From Acanthacorydalis orientalis (Eukaryota > Arthropoda > Insecta > Megaloptera > Corydalidae), in NCBI GenBank assembly GCA_034766995.1, contig CM068313.1:7569461-7633460 (forward strand): DNA of 64,000 nt. The letters run 5' to 3'. Positions within the stretch are counted from its first letter, which is position 1. Each line of letters opens with the position of its first letter. Below the pieces are notes generated by a model that was given only the letters and a program-made list of their open reading frames with translations, was not told where the DNA came from and searched no databases. Both the position numbers and the translations under genes were made by a program. Below, in pieces: positions 1 through 27,705 of the stretch.

Positions 1-205
1 TAAAAAATAATTATTGAACATGTCAAGATACTAAAACATCTGAATCAGAATTTTTCTGTGCCTTGATGCTCTGAGAGTAATAAGATACCCATAAAATTCA
101 ATCAAAAACAATCAATTATCATTTACTGAACATTTTTAATCATAAAGATTTCTATAGTTTGTGAAATGAAAATAGATTTGTGAAAATAAGTATGGCTTTA
201 ATAGT
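1..205 (+). repeat. Degraded copy of interspersed repeat family A
   Basis: The stretch resembles five other places in the window (near 18880, 24180, 27270, 35790 and 56630). The shared core is a run like CAATCAAAAATGATCAATAA followed by TTTATTGAACATTTTTGATC and then a TTTGTG(A/G)GATGAAA motif. Here the core is at about 95-180. Only one arm is clear and the left limit may lie outside the window. No coding potential is seen. Confidence 0.5.
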
Positions 206-3200
206 CAAATACTGAAAATGTACTGGTGGTTTGTGACATTCATCCTACCAGTGTAAGAATTTTAGAGTTCTATTACTAAAGGTAAAATTCATACATAACT
301 TTAAAGACATCTCGGATGCATAAGCATTTTAGAATTAATTCAAATATAAAAACCCAGGAAACGATAAAGTCGCTGTTCAATTCATGTAAAGATATTACAT
401 TAATTAATATTTCTTCTATGGCCTGTCATCAATATACAAACAAATTAGCCTTTGGCTTATAAATATTAAACAGTACTGATGATTAAGATACATACTTAAA
501 TATATATGTGTGTAAAAGAATATAAATATTCTGTAAACATAAATTATTAGATGGAAGAATGTTGACTTTTTAGAATTTTATTTTTTCTAATAGTTAAAAA
601 TGAATATTTTTAAAACTTTCATATAGTAGTAAATAGTATAATTCTTAAGTTTGTATACGTTATAATTTTTATAATAAATATTCCATAAATTTAAGGGAAG
701 AAAAAATGTAGATAATCATAATGAAAAAAAAACAAAACATATTTATTGTACATTTAAAGTCTCTAGGCCATATTGTTCGAAGCTAGGTTAAGCAAAATTT
801 AATTTAAAAAGAAATGTATTTTGAATTGACATATTTTACATTACATACTGATTAAAGCTTTTTCGGAAATACTATCTAGTTTGTTCTGAATTTAACGGAC
901 TAATTGGTGGAAATGTATATTAATTTCGAATATCTGTAATGAAATCATAACTCAACTAAAACATTTAATTTCAATTATATTTTTTGGTATCAATGAATAA
1001 TAATCTTTCTGGAAAATATAAAATAAGAGTAATAACATGGAATTTCAAGATAAAATTTCAAGTCGTTAAACGTATTCAAAGTTTTGAAATTAAATATTTT
1101 TATACACATATACTTTGATTTTACAAATCGATAGCCCTTCTTCGTTCTCGTCTTTGCTTTTTTATATGTTTTAGCCTAAACAATAATCTTTCAGTTATTT
1201 ATCTGCAGTTAATTGATATTTTGATTCGATTTGTTTTTATCTAGCAATTGTAAGATGTTACACAATTATAGGGCAAATGTCACAAACGTTTATTCAATAA
1301 ATACAAAAACCATTAAATCGATAATTTGTTGTATATTTAAATCAATAAATATATTTCTTTTACAACGCTTTAAAAAATATTAAAAAGACTTTCTAAAACG
1401 TACGATCACTATCAAAATAGTCATAAAAAAATTTCAGTGATTTTTTTCTTTTCCAACACATATTTTTATATTACTCAGAATTACTGATTTTCATGATTAA
1501 ACATTGTTAATCATAAAAAGACTACATAATATTACACAATTTTTTCCAGCCACGATTACAGTAATAATTGAATGAAATCTAAAAAATGATATAATCTTCA
1601 ATCGAAGACTATAAAAACAAAATCATCATTTATTTTCAAGAACATTATCAATCATATCTTTGTAAACCCAACAAAATAAACAATAGTAATGATTAATTTT
1701 ATAACATTTAGATCAGACTACTTTTTGAAATGTCGATTATCAATTTAAAATTTACATCAGTTTTAATATCAATATTTAATACTTATTTTGTTTTGTATTC
1801 TATAGATGTACATGAAAGATAAAATACATGCAATTAGATGTATTAACCGTTTTAGCTTTTACGATATTGTTTACTGTTTATATCTGTATTTTTACCAATT
1901 AAAATAAGTAAGAGAGATAAGAGTTAGAGTTTTAATCAATAAAGTATTGACTATTCTTTTTTTAAAAAAAACAGCCTTATTAAAGGTCATTTTATATAAA
2001 AAAAATCAGTTTCTGTTTGACTGATTTATATTTACATAAACACACTGTGGTCTTTAAGGTTTTGTAATTCGCTCTATTAATTTTATGACTCTTGGTGGTA
2101 TTTTATTGTAAAAAAATATCACTACTGTATGTGTTTGTAACATCCGTTTGAAAATATTGATCTTAAACGCGGTCGCATATGAAAAGAAAGAATACTTGAA
2201 TGTACTCTCAGAGGTATAATATTCAATGTTTGTTTATCTTTTTACTTGGCATATGGTTTGTAATTCAATATTTGATCTCATTGAAAGAATAACATTATAT
2301 AATTTACATAAGTGTTTTGAATTTGCAAATATATATAGCTGGGACTTAAACAGTTTGCCTATCTCTTTTACAATATTTCGTAAGAAGGAAAGTAATTTTA
2401 AGAAGTCGTTTTTACGAATAATTTTATCCTTTTTATTACGTGAGATTAAATATTTAAAAAAATGGCATGAATTTCAAGATAAGACTCGGAACAAACAAGA
2501 AAATTTTAATTATTTGCAAACAACCGTACACGATGAATTAAACATTAGTGAATTTCGCAATTACGAATGTTAAAAAGTTGAAAAACTCGTGACTGGCGAT
2601 TCGGTGTTATGTAACAAGTTACGCAGATAATAACGCGATAGTAACGAACAAGGAAGACATTAGATGAAATGAAATATTGCACAAATTGGCGGGCAACAAC
2701 TTCTATTGGAAATTAGAGACAAGGTCAACAACTAAACTGTCTGAAAAGTCATTGCGTTCGAACTTTTTTTGGAATAAATTATTTCGTGTCTTTTTTTATT
2801 CTATATATATTATCTTTTTATCAATATAACAAACTGGAAAAATAGCACAACTCATTTAATTACTCAACATTTTGCCTAATAGATTATTCAAAACAGTTCA
2901 CATAGCGTATTGCTAAATTCGCCTGTCGCATAATTATTTACTTAATGGATTCTATTTACACGGCTTTTATATTCCGTTTATACATTTAACATATTTCAAA
3001 ATGTATACAGGCGAGATAATATCTGACACCTGAAATATTGTGAGTGTATATGTGTGTTTTTTTTTTTGATATTATTGACAATCGTTTGACAATGATTATG
3101 GTATTAATAATGTGACATTATCGAAATTCGATAAAAATGTTTAAAACATCTCGTGTTAAAAAACACGATGGCATTTTTAAATAATTTTCATAACATAATA

Positions 3201-4196
3201 GAAGTTTACTAATACACTGGGCGTGACGAATTATTTAAGATTCAGATAAAAAAAGAATTGCTAAAATTGAGTTTTTATTTATTAATATTTTATGTTTTGT
3301 AAACGTTACATACATTTTGAAACAAATATTGATAAGATGTTAATCAATTCAAATAGGTCAAGCAGAGATATAAACAAATATAAACTGATAATAAATATAG
3401 ATATTACATAAATCTTTAATATTTAAAACTGTACGTTCAAGGACAAAAATGTTATCGTTATATTTCAAAATAGATTTCATTTCATCCGTTTTTAATTTTT
3501 ATTCATTATTTTTGACTCAAAAATGTGATTTTCTACGTACATACAACCATGTTTAATTCGGAAAAAATCATAAAACTTGCAATATTTTTTAATGAACATT
3601 GAAAATTAACATCCTTGTATAATAAACATATTCCTGTTTAGTTCTGTAACTTTATTTTTTTAAATATTTATTACTAATTCGTTTTGCCAATGTATTGAAT
3701 GTGTATTTATTGAAAATAATTTCATTTTTAAATTCTCAAAATTAATTAAATTCGTAAGACTACTGTATTTCGAGACTTATAGTTGGAAACCACTGCTTTA
3801 CTAAGTCATGTTATCAATAAAAACGACGTGATTAAAAAACTAGTCGTTAACTTATTTTTAAATTACAAAAGCTATTGTTTTATTTTCAGCCACGCATAAG
3901 ATTATGTAATGTTTTAATATAAGTGACATATATGCAATAATTAGCTTCTAATTATTATCGTACGATGTTTTTGCATAACAAAATGTTTTACATAAAAACG
4001 TTTTAATTATTTTTACATTCCTACAATTTTTTATACTTAAGTATTTATTTCCAAACGAAATACACGAAATTCAATTGCATATTGTGTTTAAGCAATTCGA
4101 TCGATTTTTAATATGATAACCAATATATTTCTTTTTGATAAATTACAAATGTTTTATAAGCTTGTTTTTGCTCCAAATATAGATGAAATGTATATA

Positions 4197-4289
4197 TATA
4201 TAAAAAATTGTACTAAGATTACTTACAACCTGTTTTAGTCAACAGCAGTCATACAATTCTCTAAAACATATTCGAAGAACAAAGTAAGT
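4197..4289 (+). promoter_or_regulatory. Possible orphan TATA promoter with 5' exon and donor
   Basis: A TATATAAAA motif at 4197-4205 is followed about 35 bp later by TTTTAGTC (near 4233-4240), which resembles the arthropod initiator. About 45 bp further on, AAA|GTAAGT gives an ideal splice donor at 4284. That is the architecture of a short non-coding first exon. No downstream coding exon on this strand was recognised, so this may be chance in AT-rich DNA or the start of an unannotated transcript. Confidence 0.25.
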
Positions 4290-4497
4290 TTATTTAATTT
4301 TCAATTTATTAAAATTTAAAGGGTACAAAAAGCAATATAAACACATTTTAAAAGAAGATATAAATACTGCACTGAACATTTTATTATATACAAACGTTTA
4401 TAAAATGTATACTGCAAAAAAATTTACAGTAATACAGCAAAAAAAACTTACATATTTAACATTAAGTAAAGACTATAATTATATATCTTATAATATT

Positions 4498-4503
4498 TTT
4501 ATT
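4498..4503 (-). terminator. Polyadenylation signal of ITPK1
   Basis: The minus strand reads AATAAA here, about 71 bp beyond the ITPK1 stop codon. That is a normal distance for an insect 3' UTR. The call rests only on motif and position. Confidence 0.5.
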
Positions 4504-4573
4504 ACATAAATGACTGTATACTGAAAGGAATAAATGATGGATAAGGCTTCCTTAAACAAAACAGCCATAAAAT

Positions 4574-5979
4574 TCAGTTTTTAATCTTTAATATGTGTTT
4601 TCGGTTGAGCAAAGACGATGAATCGTTTATATGATTATCTTGTATAGGATTACAGTTTGTTGATAATGAATAGGAATTACTTTCAATTAAGTCACTAATA
4701 CATATTATTAAGTCATTGAAAAAATTGGGATAACCATCATACCCTAGTAACAGAAAAAAATGTTTCAATCTAATCTATTATCAGCACTTTATCAATTAAA
4801 CAAAAAGTAAGCAATTTACCTGGAAAAGCATTAATATCAATTATTCCATACTTTCCAGTTTCATTTTCTATGATCACATCAACTCCAAATAATGCCATAC
4901 CAAGAGTTTTCCTCAACGTTAACACAATTCTTTCAAAATAATGTATTTCGGGTTTAACAGTCTTAATGTTTTTGTCTTCTGGATCTAGTATACAAAGAGT
5001 ACTGTTTGAACTCGCTTTAGATATATCATGACTATCGAAAAATATAGTTTCTCTATTACTGGCATGGAAATTTTTTAAGCTCGGTCTCTCGACAACATAG
5101 TATCGATCTCTCACGATAAATATTTTATATAGAACAGCATTATGGTTAATAAATCGTTGAGCGACACACGGTGGTTTACAATCACTTATGTTATTTTCGT
5201 TGAATATAATTGACATTTTGTGTGCCTGTTCAGAACCATGTGCTACTATAGGTTTACATACAAATGGATATCGAATATCAGCCTGTTTTAATTTCATAAT
5301 ATTGTCAGACGTATCTGTCGATACAAGTTCTACGAACGTTGGTGTAAATATTCCATATGAAGACAAATTTGATGATTTTATAATACTGTAAGACTGAGAA
5401 CGGTCAAGAAGTAATCGAACATTATCAAGCGGATCGAGTACGATTAGTTTTGGATGACTTTTGATATAGTTTTCTATTCTACTTAAAGCTGATTGACTCT
5501 GCAAATATTATAGACATGAATATTTTTTTCTTTTCTGAGAAAATAAGCATTAAAATATGTTTACACATCATATATAATTTTATTTCATTTCAGTAATGTA
5601 TATAATGATTAATATGTGTATAATATACATACACACTCCGACATATATATATATATATTTTCATTTAATATCAGAAAAGTTTTACTACATACTATATTGT
5701 CTCTACTTACATATATATCATTTTGTTCAGCAAGGGCAATAATATCTGTAAGTTTATGTAATAAAACACAGAATGGCCCTTGCGACTCTAATGATACATC
5801 TAAGTCAATCTAAAATAAATATTTTGTAATAAATAATTTAAAAAAACAGCACATATAAAGTCATATATATTCTATACCTCTTTTAATTGAAACCCATGCC
5901 TGAGACATACATCACTAAATTCAGTCCAATTTAATTTTTGACTCTTTTTCTTGGACATCCAATACCCAATTAATTTCAT
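4574..5979 (-). CDS. ITPK1: Inositol-tetrakisphosphate 1-kinase (4 exons, complete)
   Basis: ITPK1 phosphorylates inositol tris- and tetrakisphosphates in the cytosol, feeding higher inositol phosphate synthesis. Coding exons in gene order are 5979-5878, 5809-5711, 5498-4820 and 4743-4574. All introns are GT..AG and every junction keeps frame, giving about 349 residues. Human ITPK1 is 414, the difference being in its C-terminal tail. Recognisable blocks are the N-terminal GYWMSKKK, the middle KPIVAHGSE and INHNAVLYKIF segments of the ATP-grasp fold, and RPSLKNF. The Mg-binding acidic cluster is D274, D288 and N290, within GVDV and IDINAFPG; this matches the human D281/D295/N297 spacing. The last intron (76 bp) splits the codon for the glycine after INAFP. 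The start ATG is the first in frame and fits the family N-terminus. The gene is divergent from SMG9. Orthology is secure; activity is inferred from the family. Confidence 0.95.
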
Positions 5980-6290
5980 TTTTGTGAACTGTTTTGTAAC
6001 TCAAATTGCACTCATTTATATGTATTTATAAATTATTTAAGATTAAATGTGCCTGCACAGTATCACTGTGAATCAACTTTGATTCATATAATAGTGTAAT
6101 TGGATATATATGACTGATAGATAACAATATTTATGATTGTAAACATTGAAACTCATTGTGTGTTGATAATAGAGAAAGAACTGAGAGAACGTAACCTAAA
6201 ATACATTGACATTGCAATGTTTATTGATCTATTTCATAACCTCATTATGTTGCAAAATTGAACGAAAGTATAATTTAAAATTATATAAAT
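5980..6290. promoter_or_regulatory. Shared intergenic region between ITPK1 and SMG9 starts
   Basis: Only 311 bp separate the two divergent start codons, so both promoters and both 5' UTRs must fit here unless upstream UTR exons exist. The DNA is AT-rich, with no clear TATA box at a fixed distance and no CpG-rich core. A bidirectional promoter is inferred from geometry, not from a motif. Confidence 0.5.
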
Positions 6291-8212
6291 ATGTCAGATT
6301 TTGATAAGAATAAAGATATTCGTCGTAAAAAATTTTATACTTCCCAGAGGGTAATATTGTTTAGTATAATAATTATACATTGAAAAATAATCTTCCTAAA
6401 ATTAAATTTTAGTTTTAAAATATAATTATAAATGTTTACAAATATTTTACAATTATTTTAAGGATCGTGATGGGATGAGTTTCACAAATACAAGAAAAAA
6501 TATTTATAAATATGAACGAGAACCAAGAGAAGTTGATAAAATGTATGAAAATAAAGATAAAACTGTACCACAACCAACGATTCTTTTAAAAAATAGAGAA
6601 CATAATGAAAGGGCAGTGTCACCAAAAAGGCCCGCCAGTAGTGAGACTGAAACACCAAACATACAGCCAACAAGTATTCAAAAAGCTAAACAACCGCCTG
6701 TTGACCGTAAGTTTAGAAACAATACTGTACAGATTTTACGTGATCTTAAAATGATTTAAATCAGTTTCAGCCTCATTATGGTGCCCATTACAAATGGAAC
6801 AAAGTGTGAAACTAATTGATGAAAACAGTATATTTTTCGATACAGTACAAGAGTATTTATTAGATAATTCAATGGATTTTCTTGTTGTGGGTGTGTTAGG
6901 TGGTCAAGGTTCTGGAAAATCAACTATTGTTAATCTGTTATCACATAATAATATTGATTCAGCATTGATTACTGACATATTTGATTTCAATTCTAAAAAC
7001 TTGACAAAGACAGAATCGGCTGTGAAAAATGTTTCTGAAAATCTCAGTTCAATAAATATAGATCAAAAACAAAATGAAAACAGTGAAAGCAAAGATGTGA
7101 AACAGGATGAGCAAAAAACTAATATGTTTTTTAAGACACAAACATTAAAGGATATTGAAAGAGGTGATCACAGTACAAATGGGATTGATATTTATGTTAC
7201 ATCTAATAGGGTAATAAAAAAAACCTAAAATAGTTAGCAAATTAGTGAACTTCTTATGAAAGTTTTGATTTGCAGCTTATAATTTTAGACACACAACCAA
7301 TATTATCTTTATCAATTTTTGATAAGATGGTTCAGACAGATAACAAAGCTACAGCAGCTGGTGAAGTTGTGTCTACAGAAAATTCAAGTGAAATACAGTC
7401 ATTACAACTTGCAGCATTCATTTTGACTGTTTGCCATGTTGTAATATTAGTACAAGATTGGTTTTTCGATCCTAATATTATTAGGTTAGGATCAAAAATA
7501 ACTCGTATAAATGATATTCAATTGTTAAACTTAATTTTTAATTACACAATCGGTAATTACTTTGTTTAGAAGTCAATATTCCCTTTCAGATTCATTCAAG
7601 CCGCTGAAATGTTAAAACCAAGTACAAGTTCTGGAGGTGAAGAAGAAGTTAATGAACATTCTCCACATTTACTTTTATTACACAATAAAGCAACAATGCA
7701 AGATTTCTCACCATCGAATTTCAAGATTATGCAAAAAGTATCATACTGAAATATCGCATATTTAAATATATAAAATTTATGATTTATATAATTATAGATA
7801 TACCAATCTATGTTCAAACATTCGAAGCTACGTCTCGAATCAGGATTAGGTATTGCTGGTGGTAACATAATTCATAGTCTTTGTCCGGCAACATGTGGAG
7901 AACCTCCTTTAAATATATTTCTTTTGTCAGAAGTTTTAGATGATGGTAAATAAATTAATATATAGTCTTAACAATTTTATGTTTATTTATATACATATTT
8001 GTACACATTTAGATGAAAAACAGTTATATCGTGGTTATCCGAAAATAGAAGAGTTGATTAAGAGACTAAGGAGTCAAATACTAGGAGCTACAAGATCACC
8101 TCTTACACATACACAGTTATCAGAAAGAACTTGGTTACATTATGCTTCTAAAGCATGGGATGCTGTTAAAAAGAGTTCATTTTTTGTCGAATACAATAAG
8201 TTGTTACCTTAA
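6291..8212 (+). CDS. SMG9: SMG9, nonsense-mediated mRNA decay factor (7 exons)
   Basis: SMG9 pairs with SMG8 to hold and regulate the kinase SMG1, which phosphorylates UPF1 in nonsense-mediated decay. Coding exons are 6291-6350, 6463-6706, 6771-7210, 7276-7484, 7590-7737, 7798-7945 and 8013-8212. All borders are GT..AG, all joins keep frame, and the product is about 482 residues against 520 in human. After a polar N-terminal third comes a G-like domain: KLIDEN, then LVVGVLGGQGSGKST carrying a P-loop (about residues 145-153), the LDTQPILS block, then QSLQLAAFILTVCHVVI. The C-terminus has KLRSQ-like, LSERTWLHYA and WDAVKKSS blocks, all typical of SMG9. The insect P-loop GQGSGKS is a good nucleotide-binding match. 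The start ATG is the first in frame after the gap to ITPK1. Confidence 0.96.
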
Positions 8213-8274
8213 ATATTTAATTAAATGTAAGACAAAATACCACTTTTTGTATATAAATGTAATTAGTTTATATG

Positions 8275-8280
8275 AATAAA
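8275..8280 (+). terminator. Polyadenylation signal of SMG9
   Basis: AATAAA lies 63 bp after the SMG9 stop codon, the usual position for a short insect 3' UTR. Confidence 0.6.
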
Positions 8281-10384
8281 TGTATTACAATAGTGTTTCC
8301 ACTTTACTGACAAATACATTTCAAATAATAATAAACTTTGAATAAATAAATAAATGTATATAAATAATCAAAATAAAAACTGAATAATATGACAATCAAA
8401 TTACAAAAGATATATAGGTAAGTTGTTGAAATTACTAATTACTTAAAAATCTTATAGAAATACTTTCAAAGAAAATATTTTACTGATAAAAATTATTTTT
8501 CATAAAAATTCCAATCATTTTTAATAAATTTCAAAAATTAATTAAAATGTTTTTATATATCAGAAAATATCTATGTCAACAATTTGTTTATTAGATTTTA
8601 GCATTATAGAATTAAAAATAGTATTTATAATAAAATTTTAAAGAGATATTTGTACTTACATATTTATTAGATAGGAAAATGTAATATCTTCTTTAAACAG
8701 AACTAAACTATTTTCATTGTAAAAGTATGATATTTATAAATCACTTGATAGTCGAATAATTTTTAAATTAATAAATTTTTAATAAAATGTTTCTGCACCA
8801 GTTTTAAAAAAGTCACATTAACTGCTAAAACTGAATTTTTCAACAAAGTCCAATAACAACTACTAGAGACACATGTGGCGCTTTGCAGAAACAGTACAAT
8901 TCATATTTATTAGATGTTTATGTATTTTTATGGTATATATCTGTAGTAGTTATATACATTTTTAAAAGTAAATTGTTTAATGTTACCAAAAATTATATAA
9001 ATGTTTCAATTTTCATCTAAAGAAATCATTTTTCTGCATTTTCAAACCTACGTTTCATAACAGAAACGAAAAATAAACAACATTTTGCAAAAACAAAACT
9101 TAATATTTAAATAAAAAACAATAAAAATATACTATTCTAAAAAAACTTAATGAATAACGCATTCATATATTTATATTTAAAAAAAGTTTGTAAACACTAA
9201 AATTAGTTTTATAAAAATTAACAATTTTTAAAAACATTTTATATAAAAGAAAACGAAAATAACTTTCATTTTTACATTCTACAAATTCGAAGAATAATTG
9301 TAAATATTTAAATAATTGTCGATCATCAATATTAATTACTATAAACAAATAGAAGAAATAAAATTAAATATCATAAATCGTTTTCTTTTTTATTTCCCGA
9401 AGGCATAATTATATTTTAAAGTATTTATTCCGCACATACATTATAAAAAATCCCTTTATCAGTTCAAATATAAAAATGATAGTATATTATTTAAACATTT
9501 TTTCGAAAATATAGAAATTTCAATGGATGTCGACTGGACACTTAAATATTCTTTTAAATTCGAATTTCTCAATATCTTATATAATAATACTGTATTGCTT
9601 GTTTTAGTTTTACTAAAATCATATTTAAAATGTACAATGAAATTATTTTTAAAATAATTCAAATAGACTATAACAATTAAACATAGAAACATTAACAAAA
9701 TATCAAACTGAAGATTAACTAAGAAACACTAATAAAATATTATTAACCAACTTCTAGTAAAATTATTTTATTCCTAATATTCTTCTATAATATTTTAGCC
9801 CTTATTTTTAAATACACTTCTTATATTAATTGGTCGAGATTTAATTATAAGACAAATAACTTACATTAAATATCAACACAAACAAAACTACAAAATTACC
9901 TTGGATAGAGGAAAATAATCAATCATTAATCAATTCTCTGTGAATTTTTGAGAGAAAATAGGAAAAATTGACTAAAGGATTTGATATTTTCTTCAATTTT
10001 CTTTTTATACAGTTATTAAATTTTTAATATCTATGAAGAAATTAAATAACGTCATAAATTTTATAACTCCTGTTTTTATATATTAAATAGATAAAGCTTG
10101 TTTAATGTAGAATATAAAATGGACGTTCTTTTGTAAACGCAGTAGTGTTTCAAAAATATAAATGTTAATTTTAGAATATAATAAAGATGTTCTGTGGTTG
10201 AATAATTATAAAAAAAACACATATCGATAAATTGTTATATACCTGAAAAATTATTTTAAATTAAATAGTAATTATTCGAAACATTTTTTATGTGATACAA
10301 AAACAATGGGCTAGTTTATATGAAATTAATATTTAAAGAAAAGTTAAAAAGCTATTGGATTAAAAATGATAATTACTTATTGTA
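8281..10384. other. Intergenic region between SMG9 and Flattop 3' ends
   Basis: This spacer between two convergent genes is AT-rich and full of homopolymer runs. The open frames on the minus strand (9163-9348, 9459-9698) have the Asn/Phe/Ile/Tyr bias of random AT-rich DNA. I see no RNA gene or repeat family in it. Confidence 0.6.
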
Positions 10385-10390
10385 TTTATT
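10385..10390 (-). terminator. Likely polyadenylation signal of Flattop
   Basis: The minus strand reads AATAAA about 153 bp past the Flattop stop codon. Other AT-rich hexamers nearby make this a moderate call. Confidence 0.35.
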
Positions 10391-10542
10391 TCATGAAAAA
10401 TCATATGTAATAATATTTAAATTGCAGAATTTTCTATTATTAAAAAAATATCTAAATCTATAATCAATAAAATACAATAATTGGTTATTCGTCAATATCC
10501 CTACCGATTTATGTTTCAATTAATGTTAGATTTAATCAAATC

Positions 10543-24861
<14,319 letters not shown>

Positions 24862-25420
24862 ATTATTGACATATATTTGTGTATATATTTAAAAAAAATG
24901 TTAAACACACGTGTCACACATAAATCAACGATGTTCCATTACAATATTATCAAAAACAAATCAAAAAAATAACGTCAAAAAATATCACAACGTTTTGGCC
25001 TGTCAGAATAAAAATTATACTAAAAAAAAAACAAGTTTGAATCTCTCCAAGGCAACTTGATCGTGTATTCGAGCAACCAACCCCCATAGCGACAAAACAT
25101 AATCATTAACGGTGAAACGGAATGGAAATAGTGATTTTCGTACGACTGTTGCGTTCATCTGTGTCGTACAATTTATGTGGATTTAATATATAAATTTAAT
25201 CGCATTCAGGTATTCACGACTAAGACGACATTATCGGTACATGTACGTTGAAATATGTCAGACATTTGATTTTTTTGTCGCAGTTACCACGCAAATCGAC
25301 TTCGTATGACTTGTGAACTTTATCAGAAGACTGTACGACTGACTGCAGTTCGAAGAAAATTGTGTATGAACACGCTATAATGCAAATTGATGATCGACTG
25401 TGTGCAGTAATGCAATATGC
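24862..25420 (-). promoter_or_regulatory. Candidate Flattop promoter region with X-box-like site
   Basis: The DNA upstream of the Flattop start codon becomes GC-richer from about 25040 to 25400, as expected of a promoter. At 25043-25056 the sequence CTCTCCAAGGCAAC resembles an RFX X-box (GTYNCC AT RGNAAC): the right half GGCAAC is exact and the left half weak. RFX factors drive ciliary genes in animals, which suits Flattop. The site lies about 180 bp before the ATG. Confidence 0.35.
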
Positions 25421-27264
25421 AATATTTTTTGATCGTCTGTATCTGTACCTCTGTTTATGCCAGAACTCATTGAAATATTTTGCTTATATATCTTTATACA
25501 TTGTTAGAAAGTAAGTAAATAAATTTATTGGAGCTCATGTAAGCTATCGAATTTTAAGAATTTAAACTTTCATTTAGTTCTATTTTTAATGGTATTTTTT
25601 TCATATTGAATTATAAATTCAAATTGAGCAAATTGCATGTACATCGATTATAGATAATTATTGTACCCGAACAATAAATAAACTTTAATTGTATATTCCG
25701 TTTAAAAATAATTAATTTTATTAGATTTTTTTTAAAAAATAGTAATAACATTTTGTTATTTTCTAACATTTTCAATACTGATACAGATTTAATTGAAAAT
25801 AAATCAATGTATCTCCGGGTATCAATGCATAAAAATAAAAAAGGTTGAGCTTAGTAGTGTAACTTGTACATTATATAAAAATTAATTGTTTTTTTATAGA
25901 AAAAAAATTTTTTTTATTTAATCAACTCTTTGAAATTATTCATAAGAAAATATTTAATATTATGACAGGGCCGCATTCAAAATATCTGACAACCGAAATA
26001 GATTTTTGTTTACCAGTCTTTTTCTTGTAAATGATTTGAAATTTAAACCTATAAAAAATTAATTATTCCAATGTTTGATGTAATAGTGAATTTTTCTTCA
26101 ATCGGAGTTTAATATGTATTTAATAAAAAAAAATACTATGAGTTATAGTTAACTGTTTGAAACCGGGAGTGTATCTAGGAATCTATTGATGTCTTCCAAA
26201 AAAACTATAGTCTCAGAGCGCTCCCTTTTGGATGATAAATTTAAAAAGGTCATTAATTTCTTATTACTTGGCCTAATTTATAACTTTTTTTTTATTAAAA
26301 AAGAATCACAGCCGTCCAAAAACCAGAAAAATCGGTTTTTTCCTTGAAAACCTATGAAAATTGTGAATTTGTGAATTGGCTTGAATAGTATTTTTTTTCA
26401 AAAGTTCATCATTGGAAGAAAGCGAATAAAAAATGTCAAGACTACGTCCACGTAGATGTAACCGATGTGAAACCGTTTTGTGCACATTTGATTGTTTCTC
26501 AATTTTTTACACTCAACAGTAATGTTATTTTTGTAAATTTTCAATTATAATCAATTTTTTGTTTCCAGTTATGTGTTTTTAATCAAAAGAGCTATATTCC
26601 CCCGAATATTATCAACGATTTTCCACGATAAATCAGATAGATGTGGAATTTTTAATCTGAATTAATATACCTTTTTCTTGTAACTGACAATTTGTAATTT
26701 TTATTTTGTTTACGATAAAAGAAAGTTCAATTAATCGAAAAATATTTGTTAAAATTGTTTAGCAACTTTTTCACCTCCCCGACTCCCGAGGGTTAAAGGA
26801 AGTTGAAAAATCTAATTTTTCTAAAAACGAAAATTAATTTGAGTTAATTGGATTTCGTCGCAGTTGTCTTGAATTAATTCGCACGTTAATGAGTGATTTG
26901 TAGGCTCACATAGATATTAAATCTCAGAAGTTATCGGGACAGATTATTGCTTCTTGTGAATTGACACCTGAGTGAGCCAACAACAAGTCTCTTTTGAAAG
27001 TGCAACTAAGACAAATAAAACTTAAATTCTAAAAATGTGTTATAGACAAAATACTCAAACAAAGATAGGCTGAATCGAAAAAAAACATATTTATCGTTAC
27101 TAATAATAAAAAAAAATCATTTTTTTTCGTAATTATTTATTGGATCTTGTATAAGTTTGTAAAATGACAATAGGCTATAAAACGAGCCTCTAAAAAGAGA
27201 AAATTAAAATAATATTCTTCAATCATTAAGAAATTTGTATTATTTTTTTCACAAATGATTTTTT

Positions 27265-27475
27265 CTATAAATCAGAACAATTTTTCTTCTCTAAAAACAT
27301 TTTTACAAACCACAAATATTTCTCTGATCAAAAATGTTTAATAATTGATCATTGATAACTTTGATTGTCGCTTATACGTATCTTTATGACGATTCAATTT
27401 TTCCAGAGTGCTAAAGTAGAGAAATCTTACATTGATTTTGCTGTGTTGGTTTTTTGTTTGTGTATGAGTGAAAAA
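27265..27475 (-). repeat. Fold-back repeat family A copy, inverted
   Basis: The core appears reversed: CAAACCACAAATATTTCTCT, GATCAAAAATGTTTAATAAT, then GATTGTCGCTTATACG. A TTGTTTGTGTATGAGTGAAA sequence at the other end is the degraded second arm. A short open frame at 27365 is part of it. Confidence 0.6.
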
Positions 27476-27614
27476 TTTATCTATGGAAGTGACTTTAGCA
27501 ACAGTGCTAAAAACTATTGTCTTATTATTCGTATACCAATAAAAAATAAATGATTTGAATGCTTATAACTTTTATAAAAGATTTTAGGTACTAAAATTGC
27601 AGATTTTCTCAAAC

Positions 27615-27705
27615 CTATCAGAAGATGGTACATGTATCGAAAACTAATAATGAAAAACAGAAATGCAGATGGTCTAAAGGAAAAAGATCGGAATCATAGG
27701 TATAA
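27615..27705 (+). repeat. Interspersed repeat family B, single arm
   Basis: GGTACATGTATCGAAAACTA then AACAGAAATGCAGATGGTCT and AAAGGAAAAAGATC matches an arm seen inverted at 29290-29360 and direct at 29480-29550. Confidence 0.5.

Larger units (their letters stand above)
206..4573. other. Gene-poor AT-rich intergenic region
   Basis: I find no convincing gene. A 115-codon open frame at 2226-2573 resembles nothing I know and has AT-driven composition. A slightly GC-richer patch lies at about 2580-2760 and is the only part that looks like possible conserved non-coding DNA. A TATA-like promoter followed by a splice donor is noted near 4197-4284. The sequence just before 4574 holds the 3' end of ITPK1. 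Confidence 0.6.

Noticed and set aside
2226..2573. 115-codon open frame on the plus strand
   Set aside because: No family resemblance, AT-driven amino-acid composition, no splice or promoter context.
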